Assembly: GCA_020002185.1 (NCBI GenBank)
Contig: CM034532.1
Location: forward strand, 29,333,414-29,397,413
From: Paraescarpia echinospica
Lineage: Eukaryota; Annelida; Polychaeta; Sabellida; Siboglinidae
DNA: 64,000 nucleotides
Direction: 5' to 3'
The notes under the pieces are model-generated. The model had not been told where the DNA came from. It searched no databases and saw nothing but the letters and a program-made list of their open reading frames with translations. A program made the translations under genes and the position numbers. Below, one piece after another: positions 55,541 through 64,000 of the stretch (position 1 is the first letter of the stretch; every line of letters begins with the position of its first letter).

Positions 55541-57419
55541 TCTTACTTACATCAGGCTCACTATTCTACGTTCCTCGGCCTACATCTGACGCTATTGCTC
55601 GGCCGTATTCGCTGTGCCGAGGAATCAATGCTGGTAGTAGTAGGCCTTTCACGCCGACTTGGCAGCGAAGCTCACTGCGAAAGCCGAGCTTACCTTCAAA
55701 CGGCCACTGACATATCCACGTTTCGCGATTCCTGATTCACGGGAAGTTCTCACGCTGACCGGTTCCGCCCCGGTAGAAGACAACCCATATGGCTGCGCTG
55801 ACAACGGTCTGGCGGGTAATTAGCGCCACAGTACATCCGTCTGACCGTCAGTGTGCACCTCCAGTGGCAATCACGCCCTCTTCACGGTCCACTAAGCAGC
55901 GGTCAGTTGCTGACGAAATAATATTCGCGATATGAACATGACCTATATTGGCTTCACACCGTCGTGTTTACTCGTGTAATAACGCCACACGTCGGCCGCG
56001 TCGTATGTGTGGTAGGCAATTATGTGCAGTCGAAGCGAGTCGACGCCAAATGCCTCTATTGTCATGTTAAAGCCGAGCAGCTCGCTGTCAGTGAAAGCGT
56101 GCGCTGCATCATCCTCGGACTCAAAAATAGACCACATTCTTCCGCAGTGACGCGTGTCCCCGCGTTGCTACAGGGGCAGATGGCATTAACATATGAATGT
56201 CCACCGCCTTGGGGGTTGCGTGGTGCAACAAAGGTCGAGCAAATACGATCAACACAGCCCTGGGTGTAACAAGGTGTAAACGCGTTTTTTAGTTTAGATA
56301 GATTTATGACATGTCGGACTCAAGCAGGGGAATGTTCACCTTACATAGGTATTGCTTACGTTGTCGTTATTAATAGCAAATACCCCAATATTGTGTACTG
56401 CGCCATAACTAACCTAATACAAACCAACACTACGTAGGTGAACATGACTGACATAATAGATCAAAGTAGTTATGTTTGTACAGCCATTTTTTATACCCGT
56501 GGAGGCGTCCAGAATGGTTAAATTATTTACACTAGTCAAACAAGTAATACTAAAGATGTGTTCAGACATTCCTCACAATTAGCAATATTTTTTATTTCGT
56601 GTGTGACCAATAAAATAACATAAATAAATAACAAATAACTGTGTAGGTATACGGCGATATTGCATGAGTGATGTGTAATAACAATTATGTAATTATCGCT
56701 ATGTCTCTGGAATCCTATTACGACGAAAACCATTATTATTAAATTATTATTATTATTATTAAACTATCGCGATCGTACGAGCTGTGCCTGGCTACCTCGG
56801 TGTCATTTCCCCCCAACAAAACCTGGGAATTCTTCACATTCTCTCATTGTCTACTACATTCCTCCTCGATGTCATTCTCCATTAGCATCACGGATGTCTC
56901 TACAGTCTCTTCACTTGTACTTTCTTCTACCTTGAAGTCAACCACCAAGGGATGTCTTTATAGAGTCTCCCTGTCTACTGCTTTGTATCTCGAAGCCAAC
57001 ATCCACTGTACCGGGAATGCGTCCACCCTATCTTCTTGTATTTGTTGCCTTTTGGCTTTGGCCGTACTACGGTGTGGCTCGTTGAAAACTCTGTGCAACA
57101 AATATGGTGTACATCAGATGAAATGTTCTAGTGCAATCCCATGAGCACCACAACAACACTGTAAATGGAGTTGTTGTCGTTGGTGGAACTTCAGCATTCA
57201 TATCGCAATAACACATTATTGACACGGTATAATACGTCATTGTTTCATTAAAATGCTACTCTCACGATTAACTCAGCCGAATAATCACTCTGACAAGACA
57301 CGAAGACGAATTGCAATAACATACGCATTCTTCTTTACCGAGGCAAAAACAATAGGGCCTACTAATGTAAATAATATTTGTAGTAAATTAGAAGCAATTT
57401 CCTGAAAAACATCAGTAAA
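55541..57419. other. Upstream of LRR gene, nothing firmly recognised
   Basis: Probable promoter and leader near 55541-55800, but no TATA or other core element stands out. Some short minus frames (55943-56137; broken ones at 56800-57140) have mild coding flavour only. Confidence 0.4.
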
Positions 57420-57862
57420 GACACATAGCAAACATATATCGTATCCTGCTACAGAAAGTAACGTGTATAATCTCATAATATCACTAGAATATCGATATAT
57501 GAAGGAGGAGTTGTACAATTTATCATTACAACTTAAATCAGTCACTGATCTCGGTAGGTCAGTCGCCAGACGCGTTGGTTTGGTGACAATCATTTTACAA
57601 TCGGGAGACGCCGGTTCAAACCTGACACCGAACCATTGATTTTCTTAATACTTTTGTGTTTATGTTTTCATGAAGTAATATAAACCAAACCATTTTATAC
57701 TATGGTGCACTGTTTATAAATATAAAAAAATGTTTGTAGTAATTATTTATTCGCTACAAAAATGAAAAGATAGTAATTACATGTTGTATGTTTTTAAATT
57801 TTATTTATCCATACATATCACAATTTGTTTTCACATATGTAATTACAATATACTACTGTGCA

Positions 57863-57893
<31 letters not shown>

Positions 57894-58325
57894 ATAAATT
57901 ATGTATATATTACATTAAATTTGCTGGATAAATGAAATTTTGAAACATACAGCACCGATATGCATAATTGCCATATTTTCATTATTATCGCGAATAAATA
58001 ATTACTTCAAAAATAAAAAAATTACAAACAGTGCATCAGTGTGTAAAAATGGTTTGGTTTATATTACTTCATGAACACATAAACAAAAAAGTGCCAAGAA
58101 AATCAATGGTTCGGTGTCAGGTTTGAACCGGCGTCTCCTGATTGTAAAATTAATGACACCAAACCAACGCGTCTAGCGACTGACTTACCGGGATCAACGG
58201 AAATTAAAATGTTTATGATAAATTGTACAACTCCTCCTTCATATATCGATATTCTAGTGATGTTATGAGATCAGACACGTTACTTTCTGTAGCTGGATAC
58301 AACATCTGCTTGCTATGTATGTTTA
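57420..58325. repeat. Large inverted repeat with tRNA-like B boxes
   Basis: The left arm of about 335 bp (57420-57755) is the imperfect inverse of the right arm (57987-58325) across an AT-rich loop that includes (TA)n at 57861-57885. Each arm contains GACGCCGGTTCAAACC followed by TGACACCGAACCATTGATTT. GGTTCAAACC matches the pol III B box, and TCAGTCGCCAGACGCGTTGG upstream resembles a weak A box. It could be two opposed tRNA-derived SINEs or one foldback transposon. Confidence 0.65.
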
Positions 58326-59400
58326 CTGGTGTAGATTATCTCTCGTTGGTTGCAATCGATATAATTATTCTGAAAACGAGTCGAAGCTCAGCGAAACCTT
58401 GTCGGCTTGTAGGCCTATTGGCATTTCCTGGAACTAGTTCGCCCAGATCGCATTCATTGTGTTTGAATAAAATTGGATTCGTGTGGAACCGTAAGATAAT
58501 TGCTTGTTCCTCTATGATAACTAGTGTTTGTGTTACATCGGGATATCGAACAATAACTCATTCTGACGCTCGTTTCGACCCAAAAGCTATCTTTGTAAAC
58601 ATGCCCTGAATGCATGGAAAGAGTCGGCCTGATGCGAGTATATGTCAACTGTGACGTCACATACAGGCATACCGAAAACTTTGCCAAAATATGCATATTG
58701 GAAGAAGGCCAGTTGCACAGCGCATAATGTGGAAATATTAATTTATTGAATTCTTCTTATTATTTTTTTTAATAATATGAATTCAAGCGAGGTTTTCTTT
58801 ATTCCTTTTAATTGTCTATTAAAAACACATGAACTGTAACGGAAATTACCGCCACGTATTATATAATGCGAATCATGATATGTCTGCTGATGGCATTTGC
58901 GCGTAACAAACAAGACGGTATTACGTGAATGTTTTTATTCGAAATGACAGAAATCAGAAATGGTTTTAAAACGTACTATTTTAAAATAGGATATATTAAG
59001 AGTACCATTACTGATATAGCTGTATTTTAAGGAATGTACACTTGCCATTTTTAAGGTGCGAAATAAAAAAAATATTGTTATTATTTCGTATTGGTAGATA
59101 TTTTGTTTGTCATTAGGTCGTTTTTAGTATGTTTATGAAGAAAAACACAAACTACAAATTGTACAGCGAACGCCAGAGAACGAGATTGAAGAAAACGTTT
59201 GTTTTTATCAGAAGCATTACAGCAAATCATTGTACTGTTAACAGCCTTGTAAAGTAAACATCTTTCGCGGCGTTGCTCTTCTGACTCAGATAAAGACAGA
59301 AATAACAGGTGGAACATAACCAAAGAATGTAACAATTTTCTCACGCTGATAAGTTAAAGAAATATGAAAACAGAAATGAAACTAGATCATGCATTATACA
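58326..59400. other. Intergenic, nothing recognised
   Basis: AT-rich unique sequence; short frames only. Confidence 0.4.
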
Positions 59401-59407
59401 GAATACT

Positions 59408-59637
59408 ATGATACTAATATATATATACATATATACTATATATATATATATATATATATATACTATATATATCATATATAATATATATGATATGTACGAT
59501 TTATATATATATATATTTCGTATATATATATATATATATACGTATATATATATACTATATATATCATATATAATATATATATATATATATATATACGATA
59601 TATATATATATATATATCGTATATAAAATATATATCA
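59408..59637. repeat. (TA)n-rich palindromic tract
   Basis: TA runs broken by CGTATA, ATCATATATA and GTATATAC steps. Highly self-complementary. It lies 12 bp beyond the stop codon of the minus-strand gene. Confidence 0.93.
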
Positions 59638-59648
59638 ACGTTGTCTCA

Positions 59649-60207
59649 TTATAGCCCGAGTTCATGTGTTGATTGCCCATCACAGCCTCCCGTAGGTTGG
59701 GGCCGACGTTCCGGCGTGCCGACGGCGTCGTTCGCTATCGTCACGCCGTAAATCTGCGCCGTCGGCAGCGGCTCCCGACGCTGCTGACCGTCGCCGTAAT
59801 CACACACGTCCGGCGGGTCTCTGACCAGCAGCTCGACTGCATCGCCACCGTCCGTGTCCTGCGGAAATTCGTGCTGACCGCGCGCCATTTTCGCTTCCCT
59901 GATCAGTTTGTACACGGCCTGCAGCTCGCCGTTGCTGCAGTAGCACTGATAGTTGGCGCTGGTGACCATCGCCATGTCCTCATCTTCGCTGAAGCTCCGT
60001 CCGTGGTCGTAGATTGCCCGTCCGTGGATGGGTGGAGGCGGAGGCGGCAGCGGTGTCGTAGGTGATGTCGGGATCTGTGTCTTGGTGCTTTGGTGGCGTT
60101 GGATCGTCATCTTGTAGGCGTTTTCTTGGTCGACGTCTCGCAGCGCCTCTATGAGAAGCAGTCGCGGCGTCAGTCGCTCCCCGCCCCCGGAACGGCGGCG
60201 GTTGAAA
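59649..60207 (-). CDS. 3'-terminal exon of unrecognised gene
   Basis: A 559-bp exon from the acceptor TTGTTTTTTAG at 60208 to TAA at 59649-59651. It encodes about 185 residues: basic FNRRRSGGG, a Pro run (TPLPPPPPP), acidic SEDEDMAMV, then NYQCYCSNGELQAVYKLIREAKMA and a Gly/Asp/Pro-rich end. High GC and codon-like composition contrast with the AT-rich surroundings. It looks like a cytoplasmic tail. No family recognised. Its first base completes the codon left open by the exon at 60912-61009. Confidence 0.65.
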
Positions 60208-60325
60208 CTAAAAAACAAAAGTGGAGAACGTTATTGGGCGATATACATGTATCACACACGAGACATCAACCAATAGTCGTTGCAAAGGTTGACACGCAGG
60301 GATGGCACCAGCAAACAGGGTATCA

Positions 60326-60705
60326 CAATGAAACCTCGCTACTCCGGTACCCGACAATCCAGAAATCTCTGCATCCAGACGATGTTTCAAGTGAACGGAA
60401 TGTCCAAACGTTAATACAGTCGAACTTCGCTTTACGGTCACCTCTGTAACACGGCCACATCACAATCAAGGCCACCATAGGATACTCCCGAATTATTTAT
60501 GTAACAGTAACGTGTAGGAAATTAGTCTCGTTAATACGGTCACCTGGCCATTCAGGTCACTTTTGTTCAGTCCCGAGGCTGACCTTAATAGGGAGGGTCC
60601 ATCGTCCTTTTATAAATATTATACATGATTCGCTTATACGGAACACCCGTAAATCCGGACGTACACTCTGGAGAACAATGTGTCCGGAAGAACGAGGTTT
60701 CACTG
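60326..60705. mobile_element. Pogo/Tigger-like MITE in intron
   Basis: 380-bp element with terminal inverted repeats CAATGAAACCTCG and its inverse CGAGGTTTCACTG, followed inward by CCGG- and CCGGA-rich subterminal repeats typical of pogo-type elements. A second CAGTCGAACTTCGCTTTACGG motif near 60418, with GGTCACC partners, suggests a nested related copy. No transposase. Confidence 0.65.
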
Positions 60706-60911
60706 TGGCCCAACTCTTTTACGGAGGACAACCCACCCCTACGATCTGTTCGTCATTATTCAGAGTCCACCGTAAAGTGTGGATTGCTTGTTAAGTGAGA
60801 CATCATTGATAGCGCTTTTGCAATGAATAATTGAGTGAAGTTAATGTTTTAGCGCTACTGCATTAGAGCTATATGTTGGTGGTAGTGGACAGTCGCTGAC
60901 CGCTCGCGTAC

Positions 60912-61009
60912 CTTGCGGAGATTGCTAGGGCGAACGCACTGGTCAACATTTCAAAATCAGTCACCGGACTGGGTCGAAATTGAGGGGTTTCAGGTTTGGA
61001 TGTGTTTTT
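60912..61009 (-). CDS. Probable internal exon of the same unrecognised gene
   Basis: A 98-bp open segment between the acceptor GTGTTTCAG (61010-61018) and the donor AAG/GTACGC (60911). It is phase 0 in and phase 2 out, and its end joins the 60207 exon in frame. It encodes KNTSKPETPQF, then VTDFEMLTSAFALAISA. Support is the matching phase and splice sites only. Earlier exons would lie further right or outside the window. Confidence 0.45.
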
Positions 61010-64000
61010 CTGAAACACGAGGTACGCCAATTTCACGAATTTCACACACGTGGTCAGTTATTTAATGTTTAGTGTGTTATGAAAATGTTAAGAAGATCTT
61101 AGGGAAATATCTTTTCCAAGAGGTTGACGAAACACTATTGACACAACATGTGTGATATTTTTCATTATCTTGTTCCAGTGATAGAAACACTATAATGGCT
61201 ACCATCAATGACACAATCTCATCTCACATGTTATTATGTCAACGTTGAAAATTAGTTCCAACAGCATTTAAAATGTCTTCACACGGACATTTTATCAACT
61301 ACCACGTCAAATAAATCAATTTCGAAACACATACGTTGTTCTCGGCATATATGGCACAATGATGTCTTATACGGCTTGTACACGGGTTTTTCTATACACA
61401 TGTGTGTATGTCCCTGCATGCTGCCATGTCCGAGTTGTGTACCTTTGTATTTTACGTAGACGTTGCATGGGCGTCGCTCCATCCCTACTCACATAAACAC
61501 ATGTCAACCAAACCCGTTTAGCAATGGCAGTACTTATTCGGTTGACACTTGCGAGGCACACCCCCTTTTCACCATATGCTTTACGACCGACTTTGGCGGT
61601 ATCTGTCGTTTTATCCAAGTAGTTTACAATAGCCATCTACTGAACTGTAAATTAATGAGCAGACGCGTTCTTTTAGTGCACGTAAATCAAATATGTAAGA
61701 AGATGAAAGTGGCGAGCAGGGTTCCCGTTACTTTTTCCTCAAAATATATTGGTTTCGACGGTGCTACAAAGCTGCGACCTGGTCGGGCCTGTCTAAACAT
61801 GGGCCACAACAAGGATGGCGGCACACCCATAATACACCGTATGTTTTTGGTGTTACACTTTTTATGGAATCTCACTATTTGTTGACCGTCTAAGAACTCA
61901 GGATCTGACGACATCATCTCAAAATGTCAATTTTATATTCTTTCCACCAACAATAATACAAAATGCTAAACCGCCCACAGCGCCATCTTGCGAATAATCT
62001 CATCGTGTAATATTTCTACTGTTCGCCAGGTAGCGTTAAGCCACAGTAAAAGACGAGCGCCATTTTAATTGTGTTACAAAAGGTTTTACTATAGTGGTAT
62101 AACATGATTCTGCTTGCGTATGTCACATAGTAATTTTGATGTTGCTTAGCTGAGGATATTTTAGGAATGTTGTAATATGATATACAAGTAATCTATTCGT
62201 TATATTTATAAACGTATGTTATATCTCTGTAGATGCAGTAAATGCATTGAGGTACATTTATCAATTCGATTTTTTTTCTACACAAATAATACACATTGTA
62301 CGAAGACTTCATTAAAATGCATAATTACATCCAGTTCTAAATCCAACAATTTTCACACTCAAACATTACTAAATTTAAATGAATCATTATGTTTCAGCTT
62401 TGTAAAGTTTCGTCAGATGTGCGGACATTCTGTAGCTGCACAAGGGCCTCTCAACAACGTGCTATCCTTGCGAAATTTAACAGAAATAATCACTTTCAAG
62501 CACGATATAGCACCCCACTATAAACTCGGTTATAACGACGAAGTCAGATATATAAATCACAATGCATAGCTGCCAACCCTCCCGGATTTTCCGTGAGTTT
62601 CCCGGATTTGTTGTGAATCTGCCGGAAAAGAATACAATCTCCATGATTCTCGGTGAAGACGAAAATCGACCGGGTTGTCATGAAAATTCTATCTGATTTC
62701 GCTTCATACCTCCAACAGCACCCGATCTTCCGATATCCTAACCGACAGAACTGAATTGTTGAGACTCACAAATAACAAATATCTCCAACAGCACCCCCGC
62801 GTCTTCCGAATTCCAATGAAGATAATACTAACAATAAATATGGATTCTACCGGATGTTGAGATTCACAATAAATTTCAATTCTACCGGATTTTGAAAGTC
62901 GAAAAGCAGATTCGCCAACTCCGCGCAATCCTTCTTCAAGGTAATTCCCACGTGTTCTATGATGTGTGTAGATGCGTATGATCTGATGCGATGGATTATG
63001 CTATGTCCGTCCTGAGAGAACGATTTCTTCTAAGAATCGGCGGATGTTGGCGGCGATTAAAGACTTCACAGCTGACGTACATTGACATTTGATTATTATC
63101 CCTGATGGATTCTAAAAAACATGGATTTGAACTATGTCTATACGTAAACTAGTCAAAACGGTGTCTAGATCTTTTGTCGCGTCATCGATTGCGACAATCA
63201 CGGCAAATTTGTATTAGCAAAATTAATATTTTCTATCGCATGTAAGCGAAATATGTGACATTTAGTGATATATTAATTCCTATCCGTGGCACTTTGCTAT
63301 CACGTCAAGCCACAGATCAGGTATACCGGAGAAAGGTTGCCTATAAGATGAAACGCCGATATCGTCTCCTGGGGTAATCGGACATCTACGTACGTGGCGA
63401 AGTTGGGTTGTGGTTTAAAATATGGCAATTATTTTTTATGCGGAATCCACCAGGGTCACATAACAATTATGAAGTCAGGCGTAAGGTATGTCGACCAGTC
63501 TTTGAACTCCACGCAGATAACCGGGATAACTCCCAGACTGCTGCTCTGTTTCGCGGAATCAACAGCTTGTCTCGTCATCCACGTGAACGTTACGTTGGCG
63601 TTACGTACACGTAGACGTAAAATTTCACAAGGCAGTCGCAGACATGGCGTGTTCAAAGTGAGGCCCACCTTCTAATAGGTCCGTTTGACACAGTTACATC
63701 GACAGAGTGTCTCAGTGAGACGAAAGTTGCATCTATCAATACGCAAGGGAAGTCATTATATTCTCCTCATACATCGAGGTACCTGTAATGTGCATCATCC
63801 TAATTCATTGTTCGTGTTATACACGGTGTTGCTGTATTTTAATGCAGAAAAACAACGTGTTTCTTGATGCATTTTGGTTACGTGTCTACATACATTTGAC
63901 ACGTGAGTTATTGAAGTAGCGAGCGTGCGTGTACATATTCATGTGCGAGTGTGCATATATATGAGTGTATGTGTGTACGTGTGTGTATGCGGGCATGCGT
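61010..64000. other. No convincing gene; minor repeats
   Basis: Mostly unique sequence. At 62573-62935 there is a diverged repeat with CCTCCCGGATTTTCC, CTACCGGATTTTG and twice CTCCAACAGCACCC, probably a transposon remnant. The last 90 bp are GT/GC-rich. If the 61009 exon is real, part of this is its upstream intron. Confidence 0.4.

Noticed and set aside
55943..56137. 64-codon minus frame with exon-like composition upstream of the LRR gene
   Set aside because: No good acceptor or start context and no recognised domain; kept only as a mild possibility.
56800..57144. Region with coding flavour on the minus strand (for example VDAFPVQWMLASRYKAV)
   Set aside because: Several internal stops and no splice sites that remove them; at most a decayed transposon or pseudogene fragment.
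57540..57640. Functional tRNA gene in the inverted-repeat arms
   Set aside because: The B box is good but the A box and cloverleaf pairing are poor, and the same sequence recurs in the opposite arm, fitting a SINE or foldback remnant.

Overview
This is animal nuclear DNA. Genes are split by GT-AG introns, exons encode extracellular EGF, thrombospondin type-1, chitin-binding, laminin-G and leucine-rich-repeat domains, and the spaces between are full of microsatellites, minisatellites, a decayed LINE and small inverted-repeat transposons. The chitin-binding plus laminin-G ending of the first gene resembles PIF/BMSP-type matrix proteins, so a lophotrochozoan (mollusc-like) marine invertebrate is the best guess. 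The species cannot be fixed from the sequence.

Layout. (1) 1-19034, plus strand: the 3' portion of one large secreted-protein gene. It has twelve near-identical 114-bp EGF exons, a diverged EGF exon, a TSP1 exon, two chitin-binding-type exons and a laminin-G domain split over five exons. Its last intron carries a 56-bp satellite. (2) About 20560-25957: a degenerate LINE with ORF1, endonuclease and reverse-transcriptase remnants and a TATTG tail. (3) 26311-41513: a GC- and CpG-rich composite insertion sitting inside a (TAC)n microsatellite. It holds three nearly identical copies of a repeat of about 4-4.9 kb (one plus, two minus) around a 1000-N assembly gap. Each copy has an array of AGGTCAAGGTCA motifs at its outer end, then seven E2F-consensus sites alternating with CTCF-like cores, a TATA promoter, an ORF resembling the zinc-ribbon OB fold of RPA1, a second cysteine/histidine-rich ORF, poly(A) signals and a long 24-bp-type repeat tract. 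A conserved splice donor inside the first ORF and an acceptor before the second are in phase, so one promoter could make two proteins. A segment between copies 2 and 3 has its own CRE/ETS/YY1-like duplication, an octamer-TATA promoter and a 26-bp array. (4) 41600-50300: gene-poor DNA with a (GT)n tract, interleaved palindromes and a 47-bp satellite of about 41 units enclosed by inverted arms. (5) 50302-55540, minus strand: a complete two-exon gene for a 1221-residue LRR / Thr-rich / FN3 transmembrane receptor. (6) 57420-58325: a long inverted repeat with tRNA-like B boxes. (7) 59649-61009, minus strand: two 3' exons of an unrecognised gene with a pogo-like MITE in the intron. The remainder to 64000 shows no convincing gene.

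The most unusual item is the composite insertion at 26311-41513. Its promoter sites, compact alternatively spliced early-type gene and long inverted repeats resemble the logic of a DNA virus or a very large transposon. No capsid, polymerase, transposase or Rep/helicase gene is visible, and the gap may hide the core.
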